Source: Gautieria morchelliformis (Eukaryota; Basidiomycota; Agaricomycetes; Gomphales; Gomphaceae). From it: 64,000 bases of DNA. Positions 45,901 to 57,213 of the stretch are shown here, piece by piece (position 1 is the first letter of the stretch; every line of letters begins with the position of its first letter). The notes under the pieces are model-generated. The model made no database searches, was not told the origin of the DNA, and was given only the letters and a program-made list of their open reading frames with translations. A program made the translations under genes and the position numbers. Location: the NCBI GenBank assembly GCA_015179125.1, contig WHVA01000006.1, positions 1 through 64,000 on the forward strand, read 5' to 3'.

Positions 45901-46728
45901 TAAGGCTTGGAATTAGTGGGATAGGGTACTTGTTCTTTCGCGTGATACGATTCAACCCCCGATTGTCCACACACATTCGCAGTGTACCATCCTTCTTCTT
46001 CGTGAACACAACAGGGGCGCCACCAGGTGATTGGGAGAAGCGGATAAATCCCTTGCCAAGCATGTCTTCGAGATATTCGCGGAGCGCTTCTAATTCGCTG
46101 TTCGAGAGTGGGTATATGGGACCATGAGGTGGTGTGCCATCGTTCTCGATCTCGATGGTGTGGTCATAAGGGCGATGCGGGGGCAAGTCTTTGGCTTTAG
46201 CATGCGAGAAGATATTGAAGAAGTCATGGTACTCCTCTGGTACCACAGCCCTGAACATCTCTAACTCGTCCTTAGGTAGGAGTTTTTCATGGAGGAGTGT
46301 AGTTGGGGCTGGTGCATTGCCTACAGCGCAAAGCAAAGTCGGTTCAGGGATGGTAGGGTGCATGTTTAACATGAAGGTTTCTTCTTCGCCAAGTTTCACG
46401 ATTAGCTCGAAGGTGGACACACTGATTAGGCTTATATGCGGTGTTGTCCTCTTTGTCGGAGGTGGGTCAGGAGGCGAAGAATGGAATGGGAGGTGGTCAT
46501 CGATCAGGGATTCTGTACATGGTGTACAGGGGTGAGAATGACTCAGAATGGGCTCTGTTTTTGGTCGAATAGGTTCGGCTTCTATTATGCGTTCTTTCAT
46601 AACTGAAAATGGATGGATGAGATTGTTAGGAAGCGATATAGAGGACTCAGAGGAGTGATTCTCGATCGGCTTGGTTGATAGAAGTAAGGGTTCGCCATCC
46701 ACGTCAAACGTCTGTTTGTAACCAGAAA
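45842..46728 (-). pseudogene. element III RT start, catalytic core deleted
   Basis: [51 protein letters not shown] and [15 protein letters not shown] lead to VYTKFDL. The next recognisable sequence is already past the YxDD box, so about 100 codons with the catalytic aspartates are missing near 45845. Confidence 0.8.
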
Positions 46729-47558
46729 GATTCGAAATAGGAGTGTGGAATAGGAGTGGGCGAGGGAGTGACATCTGGTGGAGGGACCGGGATGTAGGAG
46801 AGTGGTCCAATCGCCGTGTTCGGGACATAACCCAAGGATGGCGGGGATGAATGCGAACCAGGAACTGGCGGTGGCGAAGTCATCGACGCAGTGTGGAGTT
46901 CGGGGATACTGTCGAAGATAGCCAGCGGGGAAATCATCATACAGGCCATGGTGACCGTCATACGTGGGAGCATGGAATCGGTGCCAGAAGGAAAGGTGAT
47001 TGAGAGGGAGCCCCAATCGATAGTGGGTTTCGTAGAGCAAAGCCACGGAAGCCCAAGAACGATTGTGGCCGATGGGTGTAACTTTGTGACAAGCAGCGAA
47101 ATGTCCTGCAAAGAAGAGTCGCTGAAAGTGAGACTAGTATCTAGATATTTGTGAATGAAACCAGCAGTGGCTGGCTTCCCGTCGAACAGGGAGAGAGCGA
47201 TCGGCGAATGGAGCGATGTACATACGAAACCAGGACAAGAGGAAAAAGAGCTATCAATGAAGTTGGAAGTAGCACCGGAGTCGATGAGAGTAGGGATTGA
47301 GTTAGAGAGGCCGGGAATGTGTACATCGATGATGAAGGATGAATCGGAATGGGAGCTAATAGAGGCGAATAAACACGCCGGTGGTACAGAGTTGATAGGG
47401 TTGTTATTCGGAAGGGTAAAATAGGTATGGGTAAGAGTTGTGGAAAATGAGTCAGAGTCTAGTGGGAGAGAAGGTCCAGGTCCGCCAAGTAGGGCAGAAA
47501 GCTGTGCGAAGGATTGGTACGGGGAAGGGCGACCCATGAAGGGGTAAGACTGTCCCAC
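46704..47558 (-). CDS. element III protease-containing ORF
   Basis: A 284-codon open frame with the aspartic protease motif [15 protein letters not shown] and later [10 protein letters not shown]. It starts [15 protein letters not shown] only about 260 bp inside the 5' LTR, so little room remains for gag. Confidence 0.75.
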   Translation of the reverse strand: MGQSYPFMGRPSPYQSFAQLSALLGGPGPSLPLDSDSFSTTLTHTYFTLPNNNPINSVPPACLFASISSHSDSSFIIDVHIPGLSNSIPTLIDSGATSNFIDSSFSSCPGFVCTSLHSPIALSLFDGKPATAGFIHKYLDTSLTFSDSSLQDISLLVTKLHPSATIVLGLPWLCSTKPTIDWGSLSITFPSGTDSMLPRMTVTMACMMISPLAIFDSIPELHTASMTSPPPVPGSHSSPPSLGYVPNTAIGPLSYIPVPPPDVTPSPTPIPHSYFESFWLQTDV

Positions 47559-47817
47559 GAATAAACAAGGCTCAGGCCCGCCAGGTGAGGCAGGAATCTG
47601 TAGAGAGGGGTGTTGAAAGGGGGGTTGTCCTACGAAGAGGAATAGGGCAGGCCAGCCGAGTGGGGCAGGAGTCTGAGAAATGTTTGGTGCGGGGAGAGGC
47701 GACCTTCGAAACGGTGAGGCTGTCCCACAAATAGATGTGGCGTAGAGTGCACGTGAACAAAAAGGTGATGAATGGATGGAATGAATGCTTTGACTGTAGC
47801 TGTCAGTTCAATTATAC

Positions 47818-48470
47818 TGTCAAGATTGGTTTTTAGGTGTTAATATCGTGTATTAGTGAACACAGAAAATGCCCGAATAACTTGTGCGAATAAGTATGCC
47901 GTTTGGTGAATAGGTGAGCCAATAAATGTTCACAAGATAAGAGGGTTGCCCGAACGGAGCTCGCCCTATCTACAGTCATAGCGAAATGGCCCATGGCACT
48001 TGACGATGTAACGTGCAAGGTGTCACGGAAGGGCTGTCTAAGGAGCGACAATCCCTTCGCCGACAGCACAGAAAATAGTTCGAAGGCTAAGGTAACAAAG
48101 ATGAAGTATGAGAACTCACCAGTCATGCCTAAGTCCTCTGCTGGTTGAAGATAGAAATCTCCAGGAGAAGGCTCAAGACGATGATCACAGTGAGGTCAAG
48201 TTTGCACAAGATGGATGACGTATGATAATTGAACTGGAGAATATACATGTGAATGTAAACTACTTATATCCAATGCTCGTAAGGTATCAGCGAATAGGAA
48301 AGAGGCCGTTGTGAGTCAGGGTTGGATAGGGGTGCGCAGTCATGATACTAAGTAGATGGAATAAACATACAATAGAGTGAGGGAAGAGTGCGAACATGAA
48401 ACAACAGAGAGTAAAGGTGGCGAAGGCACTTATGTATGAAACCATGTCTTGGGACCCGCATACATGCTAC
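47818..48470 (-). mobile_element. 5' LTR of element III, inner part
   Basis: Ends (minus strand) AATCTTGACA at 47818. It is continuous with 53265-53612 if element II and one GCTAC copy are removed. Confidence 0.85.
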
Positions 48471-48897
48471 TGTAAGGGCAACCCTGGCTAGTTGTGGAGA
48501 TCACACTACCACACAACTGACAAGGGGAAATCCAAAGAGAAAAGTCTAAGGACCCCCAATGTCAGCGAGCCCGTATTATACTACGCTGCGCAGCCAGGGA
48601 CAACACTTGGCACCCGCCATCAACCCTGCATCTCCCTGACCACCCTGACCCTTGATCGACCTTTGATGCCACCTATTACGCAAGTCGCTTGATTTCCGAC
48701 ACTGTTCCGAGAGTGGAAGTCAGAAATTGGAGTGGAACTGGCAAGGCGAACAGAACTGGTGGAAGTTCTCCCAGAAGCGGAATCATTTCCGAAAGTGGAG
48801 GCAGAGATGGAATCGGAACCGGAAGCGGAGTCGGAAATGGAGTCGGAACTGGGTGTGGTGTCGGAACTGGAAATGGAAAACAGGGTGTCCCCTGACA
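48471..48897 (-). mobile_element. 3' LTR of element II
   Basis: Minus strand: starts TGTCAGGGGACACC and ends GGTTGCCCTTACA. The middle is rich in GGAA and CGGAA repeats (about 48770-48880). Confidence 0.85.
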
Positions 48898-51800
48898 TCA
48901 CTCCCCCTCTAGCGTGCTGTGTCCTCGAAGCACGGGACACGATGGATTGAAATGCCAGCGAGCAGATTCGGCGAGGGGCACCGGGGTGTGTCCTATAGAA
49001 CTCGCGGAGTTTGTCTGGAGCGGAAACATCTTGCTCCGGGATCCACGAATTCTCCTCGTATCCATACCCTTCCCATTTCACGAGGAATTGGAGTCGTCCT
49101 CGCACAAACCGGCTGTCCAGGATCCGTTCCACCACATAGTGCTCTTCCCCATCTACAATTTCCGGCGGAGGTGGCAGACGAGCCTTCCGACCTGGAATTG
49201 GGTCCTCAAGCATAGGGAGTAACTTCACCACGTTGAAGACGGGGTGGAGGCGGGACATGGACATCGGAAGTCGGAGGCGGTATGCATTCCATCCAACCCT
49301 CCGCGTCACTGTGAAGGGCCCAAGGTAACGGTGGGCAAGCTTCTGCAAAGGGCGTGTGGTGCGGATGTCACTTGCATCTAGATACACCTTATCTCCAACT
49401 TGGTACTCTGGGGTAGGAACCCGGCATTGGTTGTAGTACCTTGCCATGTCATCCTTGGCCTTCACAATGGCCGACTTGGCTTCCGAAAGGGTGGAGTCCA
49501 TGCGGTCTCGGAACTCATTGACCGTCTCGAGTTGGGAGTCAGCCTGGCATGGCTCGAAGCCCATCCGCGGGTGTCGTCCGGAGTCAAGCATGAAGGGAGT
49601 CTGTTGTGTGGCGGAATGGACATGGTTGTTGTATTGGAATTCTGCCAGTGGAAGTAACTCATCCCAGTCATCCTGCCTCTCATTGACAAAGAGGCGGAGA
49701 TATTGCTCCAACTACTGATTGACCCGTTCCGTCTGTCCATCACCCTGCGGATGGTATGCTGTGGTGGTAGCCAGCTTTATGCCGAGCAGGCGGTAGAGCT
49801 CCCGAGTCAGTTCCGCGACAAACTGCGGACCTCGGTCAGAAACGACTTGCTTCAGGAGCCCATGCAACTTCCATACATGTGCAAGGAACAGGCGGGCCGC
49901 TCCGAGGGCTGTGATCATCATGTGCGTCAGAATGAAGTGGGACACCTTGCTTACCGAATCCATGACGTTCATGATTGCGTCATAGCCATGAGACTCTGGG
50001 AGTTCAACAATGAAGTCGACACTGATGGTGTCCCAGCGGGATTCGGGAATTGGGAGCGGAGCAAGTTCTCCGACAGGCGGATGTCGTTGTGCTTTGGTTC
50101 GGAGACAAAGGTCTCATGTCTTCACGTACTGTCCAATGTAGCGGGACATCTGAGGCCACCAGTAATTCCAAGCCACTAACTCCAGCGTCTTCCACCTGCC
50201 AGCATGCCCAGCGACCCGTGTGTCATGGTGCTGGGACACGATGCGGCGGCGGAGGTCCGCCCCACCTGGAACATAGACCTTGCCTCTGAAGTGGAGCAGT
50301 CTATCACGTTCTGACCATTCCGCTGCCTGTACAGATTGTGAGTGCCCTTTCCGAAGTTCCCCCACTGCCTTCACCACTGACTCCTCTTTCTCTCCATTCC
50401 GGTACTGCCTCCGGATGTCCCGGAGCATTTCCACTTCTGCCCCAACTGCAGTCACTCCCTCTAGGGCACGGATTGCAAAGAGACTAGGGCGGAGCAGTGT
50501 CATATCCGCATTGTCTCCACTTCCGCTTCCATGATCCGCATGGCGGGATAGGGCATTGGGCTTGCCCATGGTGCGGCTGGGGCGGTGGCGGAGCAGGAAG
50601 TCGAACCGGGACAGGTGTAGGGACCACCGTGCTTGTCGTCGGTTCAACTTCTTAGATGTGCGGAAATACTTGAGGTTCTTGTGGTCTGTCCAGATCTCAA
50701 ACGGGCATAGAGCACCCTCGAGGAAGTGTCGCCACTCCTCCAGCGCTCGGATGATTGCCAGCATCTCCTTGTCATGGATCTCATAGTTCCGCTCGACCGG
50801 ACTAAGGCTTTTAGAGTAGAAGGCAATCGGATGCCATCCCCCATCATCTTCCGATGACTGTTGTGACAAGACCGCTCCGGTAGCTGTGTCAGAAGAGTCC
50901 GCCTCGACTCGATAAGGGCGAGAGTCATCGGGAAAGATCAGGACCGGGGCGGAAGTGATCAGCTCTTTGAGTTTGTCAAAGGAGGCCTGTTCCAGCTCTC
51001 CCCACTGCCATCCAACCTCCTTCTTGGTGAGGTTGAAGAGGGCACGAGTGTGGCAGGAGAAGTCCTTGATGAACCGCCGGTAGAAATTGACAAACCCAAT
51101 GAAGGACTGGACCTTCCGCGGCACAGGCCAATCCGATACACCGGAAACTTTGACCAGGTCCATTTCCACCTTTCCTTCCGACACAATCACCCCAAGATAC
51201 TCTATCCGCGTCCGCTCAAATTCGCACATTTCTGGCTTGAGATACAGGTTGTATTCCCGGAGCCGTTCCAGCACTCTCTGCATGACTTCCCTATGTTCCG
51301 ACATTGTTTTTGTGAAGATGAGGATGTCATCGAGGTAGACGCAGACAACCCCTTCTGCTATCATGTCACGGAAAATGTCATTCATCATCGTCTGGAATGT
51401 GGCGGGACTGTTGGTAAGGCCGAAGAACATGACCTGTGGCTCAAAGAGTCCTCGGTTGGTGCGGAATGCGGCCTTCCACTCGTCTCCCTCCCGGATCCGA
51501 ACATTATTGAAGCCCCAGCGGACATCCAGCTTAGTGAAGTACCTTGCCCCGCGGAGTTGTGTGATTAGTTCGGAAATGAGTGGAATGGGGTACCGGTTCT
51601 TGATCGTGATCGCATTCAAGGCCCAGTAATCCTGCACAAGGCTGAGCGAGCCGTCCTTCTTCTTGATGAAGAACACCGGAGATGCCATGGGTGACTTGGA
51701 GGGGCGGATCCTCCCTGTGCGGAGGTTTTCCGCAAGGAATGCATTGAGCTCTACCTGCTTCTTGGGTGACAGCGGGTAGACTTTGCAGTTGGTGGGCTTT

Positions 51801-52588
51801 GACCCAAGCTCCAACTCGATGGCATGGTCCCAAAGCTTCCGTGGAGGCAGGGCATCGAATGACTCCTTGGAAAAGACGTCCTCGAACTCCCGCAGGTACT
51901 CCGGAATTTCCGCCTCTACTCTATCATGCCCCTTGGAGGCTTCAGCAAGGCGTTGCGAAATATTTCCGGTGGCGCGGATGTGTTCCGCTTCCGGCGGAAG
52001 GTTTACGTACAGCAAGCGCTCCCCTTCCGCCAGAATTTCTTCCGGGCCGAGTCGGATGACGTCGGAGTCGGAATCGGAATCTGAATCGGAAGTGGGATCC
52101 GGTTCAAATTCCGCTTCCGAGTCTTCTTCTGCAAGCAGTGGATGGGGGCCAGAACGACATGTCTGTATGAGCCATTCGGTCTTCCGCTGCTCCTGGCACT
52201 CCTTCCGCACTTCCGACCTGCACATGTGACACTTGGCTGGACATCGACTCATCAGTACCTTCCGAGTCTGCCAATTGATCTCCAGGTTGTGCTCCTGAAG
52301 CCAGGTAAACCCGAGGATGATGTCCTTCTTCCCCAGGCTGGTGACTGCAAAGGAAGTGCGTTCTGAGTGTCCATCGTAGCGGAGAATTGTGTCTACTATC
52401 TCCGTGATGGACCCTGCCTCATTGGGGCTTCCATCCACATTGAACACCGGGATTGCATGTTGCAACTTCCGCGTGGTCAGTCGGTTCCGTTCCACATAGT
52501 CCCGGTCCATAAACTGACCAGTGGCCCCGCAATCGACAAGGGTGGGTCCGGATGTGACTTCCGCCGTATCTGTCGTCTGGATCTCCAC
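48620..52588 (-). pseudogene. element II pol: protease, RT, RNase H, integrase, chromodomain; two stops
   Basis: One frame runs the whole way, broken only by TGA at 50116-50114 (after GQYVKT) and TAG at 49714-49712 (after ERVNQ). Protease: LVDCGATGQFMDRDY. RT: KKDGSLSLVQDYWALN, YFTKLDVRWGFNN and the catalytic VCVYLDDILIF. RNase H: YRVEADSSDTATGAVLS and WTDHKNLKYF. Integrase: CLRTK, VDFIVELPES, VSDRGPQF and GDGQTERVNQ. Chromodomain: LVKWEGYGYEENSWIPE. The frame ends inside the 3' LTR. It is the best preserved retroelement of the window, but no gag was found. Confidence 0.9.
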
Positions 52589-52825
52589 CTGAATGGCTAG
52601 TGACTTGGGGCCAGGGGTGGCAGCAACAACATAGCGCTTCGGAAGGCGTCTCTCTCAAGGGTGGATGCGGGATGGATGGGGTGTCGGATTTGGTTTTTGT
52701 GTGACTTTATCTGGTGGGTCTGCACGAAGTGAGGGGAGTGGGGGCTTTTCATTCTCTACTTCAAGACAGGCAAACCGGTTATGTACAGGTGACTCTTGTA
52801 TACTCTGTTCATTTATACATACTTT

Positions 52826-53259
52826 GGATTTCCCCTTGTCAGTTGTGTGGTAGTGTGATCTCCACAACTAGTCAGGGTTGCCCTTACAGAAATCCAAAGA
52901 GAAAAGTCTAAGGACCCCCAATGTCAGCGAGCCCGTATTATACTACACTGCGCAGCCAGGGACAACACTTGGCACCCGCCATCAACCCTGCATCTCCCTG
53001 ACCACCCTGACCCTTGATTGACCCTTGATGCCACCTATTACGCAAGTCGCTTGATTTCCGACACTGTTCCGAGAGTGGAAGTCGGAAATTGGATTGGAAC
53101 TGGCAAGGTGAATAGAACTGGTGGAAGTTCTCCCAGAAGCGGAATCATTTCCGAAAGCGGAGGCGGAGATGGAATCGGAACCGGAAGCGGAGTCGGAAAT
53201 GGTGTCAGAACTGGGTGTGGTGTCGGAACTGGAAATGGAAAACAGGGTGTCCCCTGACA
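52826..53259 (-). mobile_element. 5' LTR of element II with its inner 63 bp inverted
   Basis: 53259 down to 52889 matches the other LTR. The last 63 bp (52826-52888) are the reverse complement of the expected end (48471-48533), bounded by GGATTTC and GAAATCC. Confidence 0.75.
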
Positions 53260-53264
53260 GCTAC

Positions 53265-53612
53265 CCTGCATGGACTCTTCATCTACTGGGTTGATCCTGC
53301 ACGACCTACGGAAGGGACGTCCCGCGAACACACTTTGGCCATATGAACACCCAAAGGGGTTGGATTAAGAAGATGATGGGGTTAGTGATGAACCATGCCA
53401 CCGGGTAAATGGTATCGATCGTATTTGATGGCGTGCCTGCTGGCAAAATGTGCGAGCAGCAAATAGCGGTTCGGAGAATGGGGCGAACAGCGAATAGGGT
53501 GGACGTAGAGGAGCAGTGGTCGGAGGGTGAGGCGAACTCTGGCGAAGATCCTAGGGAGTGACGAGGGGGAACATAGAGGCAGTGGGGTAAGAGAAATAGA
53601 CAGGTCATGACA
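53265..53612 (-). mobile_element. 5' LTR of element III, outer part
   Basis: Starts TGTCATGACCTG on the minus strand at 53612 and continues into 48470 after removal of element II. It abuts a fragment of element IV. Confidence 0.8.
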
Positions 53613-54017
53613 TCATGGTCCACAGTCAGGTTTACCCATGGTCCTTCCAGGCCTGTGGTGCCACTCGAAGTTGAACTGAGACAGGTAGAGGGACCACCGA
53701 GCCTGTCTCTGGTCAAGCTTCTTGCATATGCGAAAGTACTCCAGGTTTTTGTGATCCATCCAGATCTTGACCTGGCTGTGAGCTCCTTCCAGGGAATACC
53801 GCCATTCTTCCAAGGCTTGGATGATTGCCTGCATCTCTTTGTCATGGATCTCATAATTCCATTCAATGGGGCTTAGGCTCTTGGAGAAGTAGGTGATCAG
53901 GTGCCACTTATCATCCTCTGGGGACTGTTTGGACAGGACAGCCCTGGTAGCCATGTCAGACAAGTCAGCTCTCACTTGGAAAGGGCCATCCAGGAATATG
54001 AGAATCAGAGCCAAGGT
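53613..54017 (-). pseudogene. element IV RNase H fragment
   Basis: A 133-codon frame: QVRADLSDMATRAVLSK, YEIHDKEMQAIIQALEEW and WMDHKNLEYFRICKKLDQ. Closely related to element II. It is cut on the left by the element III LTR and on the right by an LTR-like insertion. Confidence 0.8.
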
Positions 54018-54949
54018 GTTTTAGGAATAATATATCAGATATATTGGAATGGATATATTTGGTGACTCAGGGAGTGGGAATCCTTCGTGCACCCCTGTGC
54101 ACAGTATATGCGCGAGCTGACTAAGCTCTGTGGAGCGAGTGCGTCACTGATTGATGTAGTTCACATGACCGAGTTGAGGAAGAAACAGGTGAGAACAGAG
54201 GAACAAGAGGTCCTAAGCTTTCGCTTTCGGAGCAGTGTCGCGTAGCCAGTTATAGTAGACTCTCAACAAAGAATTAGAGAAATCTATCAAGAAATAAGCT
54301 CTGTAGCTATCAAACAAGTCTACAGTTACTTCAGGGGGTGAAACAGCAATTCTGGATATTTTATGAATGATATTCTGGATGTTCTGTTCGTATATTTATG
54401 GTAGCTACTTATACTAAAATAGTAGTGACTACCAGTGTTCAAGATAGTGATAGAATGGGTCAGGATAATGTGGAAATGCTCCACAGGCTGCATATAGCTG
54501 TGGGGCAGGAACAATGATGGGGATACTTGTCCTACTGACAAGTATCTAACTTGGGACCTTGGAGCAGTATACAAAGCCCCTTTCAACATGTAATACACTT
54601 CGTAATCAGTGGGGATAGTCAGGGGAATAGAATAGAAAAGAATATTTGTGTGTCCTGTGCTGTGTGCCTACAGCAGCCTTGGCAAGGCATTTGCCATCTC
54701 TGTACCTCTCTCCTGAGGTAGCTATTCAGTACGTCCATAGATAGGACTGTATACTGTAATCTCCATCATGTCCGATGTCCCTGTATGGGACTATTAGTCC
54801 CATAGCAATTATTTCTTCTGACCAGGTCCCAGGTGCCTGCTTTCCAGGGCAGGCACTGCTACTGGTGCATGGATCATTTCTCCCAGATGTTAGCTCAGTT
54901 AGACGATTGTATAGACCTTAGAATAATGTTTGATATAGCTATCCATTTA
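54018..54949 (+). mobile_element. LTR-like insertion in element IV
   Basis: About 930 bp separating two collinear parts of element IV. It begins near TGTTTTAGGAATA and ends near TTATTCTAACA; AGG(TG) is repeated at both junctions. A diverged relative lies at about 56208-57190 (shared AAGCTCTGTAGCTATCAAAC). No ORF. Confidence 0.55.
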
Positions 54950-55744
54950 TTCTAACAAGGTGATCAACTGCTTGAGCTTGTTGAAGGTGGCTTGCTCAGC
55001 CTCAGCCCAGACCCATGGGACATCCTTCTTGGTCAGGTCAAAGAGGGCCTGAGCATGGTGGGAGAAGTCCTGGATGAACCCTGGTAGAAGTTCATGAATC
55101 CAACAAAAGACTGCACTCACACTAGTTCTGAGGTGTGGGCCATTCTGAGATACCATTCACCTTTACCAGATCCATCTCTACTGCTCCCTCCGACACAATG
55201 AGCCTGAGATATTTGATTTGGGTTTGAGGAACAGCTTGTATTCCTGAAGTCTCTCTAGGACCTGTCACATGACTTCCCAATGATCCGAGAGTGTCTTTGT
55301 GAATATGAGGATGGAGGATGTTGAGGTACATGCAGATGACACCTTCCATAAACATATTTTGGAAAACATTGTTCATCATGGTCTGGAAGGTCGCTGGGCT
55401 GTTCATAAGGCCAAAGAACATTACCTGAGGCTCAAACAGGCCTCAGTTCTTGTGGAAGGTGGCCTTCCACGTGTCTCCTTCCCAAATATTGAAGCCCATT
55501 GGACATCCAACTTTGTAAAGTACCTTTGGAGTTGGTTGATAAGCTCGGAGATGAGCAGGATCAGATACTGGTGCTTGATCATGATCATGTTCAAGGCTTG
55601 GTAATCCTGCACAAGCCAGAGGGATCCATCCTTCTTCTTGATGGAGAAGATTGGGGAGGCCATCAGTGATTTAGATGGGGTGATCCTGGTGCAGAGGTTC
55701 TCCTGCAGGAAGTTGTCTAGCTCGAATTGCTCCAAGGGAGAGAG
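54950..55744 (-). pseudogene. element IV reverse transcriptase fragment
   Basis: KKDGSLWLVQDYQALN, FFGLMNSPATFQTMMNN and LFDLTKKDVPW are readable, with several frameshifts. The YxDD box has decayed (MYLNIL). Related to element II. Confidence 0.75.
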
Positions 55745-56153
55745 TGTCAGGGTTCACATGTTTCCTTCCACAAGTTTCTATTTCCTTCCATGAGTTTCCA
55801 TCACCTTCCATCAGTTTCCATAACCTTCCGTCACATTCTATCACCTTCCATCACATTCCGTCACTTTCCGCGACCTTGCATCACTTTCGGTCACCTTCCG
55901 TAACCTTCTACAAGTTTCCATCTTCCCTATTATGTAAGCCTTGCCAGCGCTATAAGACTGTAGCCCGTGTGGTGGCGTTTCCTCAGCTTGATCTCTGAGG
56001 ATACCCACTACACAGGCAAGTCCCCATGTATCTATCGTTGGTAGAGTTATAAACTGAGGATACCCACTACACAGTTGGTCATTGTCCTAGTATCGGCTCT
56101 TATCTCCTTGAGTATCTTTTGGTTGTGGCTTCGTCATTAGTGTTGCCCTCACA
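55745..56153 (+). mobile_element. solo LTR in element IV, related to element II LTRs
   Basis: Starts TGTCAGGGTTCAC and ends GTTGCCCTCACA, like family II LTRs. It is flanked by GAGAG (55740-55744, 56154-56158). Inside, 55764-55926 is a tandem array of TTTCC/CTTCCATCA units. Confidence 0.85.
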
Positions 56154-56207
56154 GAGAGTGGATACACCTTGCAGTTTGTTGGCTTGGACCTGGGCTTGAG
56201 CGTTTAT
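56154..56207 (-). pseudogene. element IV fragment before RT
   Basis: Short continuation of element IV upstream of RT (matches the TTTGCAGTTGGTGGGCTTTG region of element II), then replaced by a repeat. Confidence 0.5.
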
Positions 56208-57190
56208 GATTAAAATGTTAGATTGGTGCCTTTAGCAAATAATTTCTATTGCTCAGCGGTTGGGACCACTATATCTGTCCCTCTCCTGTGTGCTGACTTA
56301 GCCTCCCGAGGCGTGTCCGGCACTGATGGATGAAGGTCATGTGACCGTGTCGACGAGAGAATGGTCTTGATCTAGAGGATAGCTATGTCAAAAGGCTGCA
56401 CTTTTGAGGTAGTCTAGAATAAACAATAATAGTGAACTCTCAACGAAGAATTGGAGTAAACTATCAAGATTTAAGCTCTGTAGCTATCAAACAAGACTAC
56501 AGTAACTTCGGGGGTGAAACAGTTGATTCTGGATGATTGATTCATACATTCATAGTAGCTACTTATACTCTACTAGTGGTAACTACTAGTGTTCGAGATA
56601 GTGAGTCAGTGGGTCGAAAAACAAAAACTACATGTAACTAGAGGGGTGACTACTTATAGTCATAAAATCATGGGAGTGATGGGGGTGGTGTCAGAGGTGT
56701 TAAGCTTTGGAATAGAGTCTTGTACCTATTATACAAAGCCCCTGTCAACATGGTGTCAAGATAGTAGTCAGCTGGTTGTGTCATGGAGCTCAATAGAAAA
56801 TAGAAATTAAATCCCTCCTGCCTAGCATAAATGCTAGTCTTGGTGATGGGGCCGCTGTCTCTGTGCCTCTTCTGTGGGGCAGCTGTTTGAGCACACGTAC
56901 TTGGAATGACATTCTGTAGTCATTCCATGACGTCCGGTGCTCCTGCACAGTCTATGTTCATCTATGGCATTTGGTGCCCGCACCTCCTCGGTGCCTGTGG
57001 CCTGGCGCCTGTCGACGTCATGGCCAATGCCATCAGTCGATAAGCGCGCTGTCTCTGATAGGCCGCACGTGGTCGATGCCGTGTCCCTGTATCTTATCTG
57101 ATCTATAGATAAGATAGCTGCTCATGATGTCATGTGTCTGTCGTCTGTATGTGTCGATGTCCGTCATGAGTGTCGTTCCTATCTTTTTAG
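56208..57190 (+). repeat. LTR-like repeat related to 54018-54949
   Basis: Shares AAGCTCTGTAGCTATCAAAC and GGGGGTGAAACAG with the first copy. Exact ends are not clear. No ORF. Confidence 0.45.
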
Positions 57191-57213
57191 CCGTTTTTCT
57201 TTTTCTTTTATTA

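Larger units (their letters stand above)
48471..53259 (-). mobile_element. Ty3/gypsy element II, inserted in the element III LTR
   Basis: Flanked by GCTAC (48466-48470, 53260-53264). LTRs lie at 48471-48897 and 52826-53259, with a polypurine tract (GAGGGGGAGTGA on the minus strand) next to the first. Pol fills nearly all of the inside; there is no room for gag. Confidence 0.85.
41476..53612 (-). mobile_element. Ty3/gypsy element III, interrupted by element II
   Basis: The 3' LTR is 41476-42505 with polypurine tract GGAGGGGGGTAC just upstream on the minus strand. The 5' LTR is split: 47818-48470 and 53260-53612. Between them lie protease, RT, RNase H, integrase and chromodomain on the minus strand. 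Element II sits in the 5' LTR with GCTAC duplication. Several frameshifts and an RT deletion make it non-functional. Confidence 0.8.

Noticed and set aside
48727-48950. Arg/Trp- or Glu-rich ORFs near 48.8 and 53.1 kb
   Set aside because: They translate the GGAA/CGGAA repeats of the element II LTRs in different frames.
55764-55998. ORF rich in Ser, Phe and Pro repeats (84 codons)
   Set aside because: It is the translation of a short tandem repeat inside a solo LTR.
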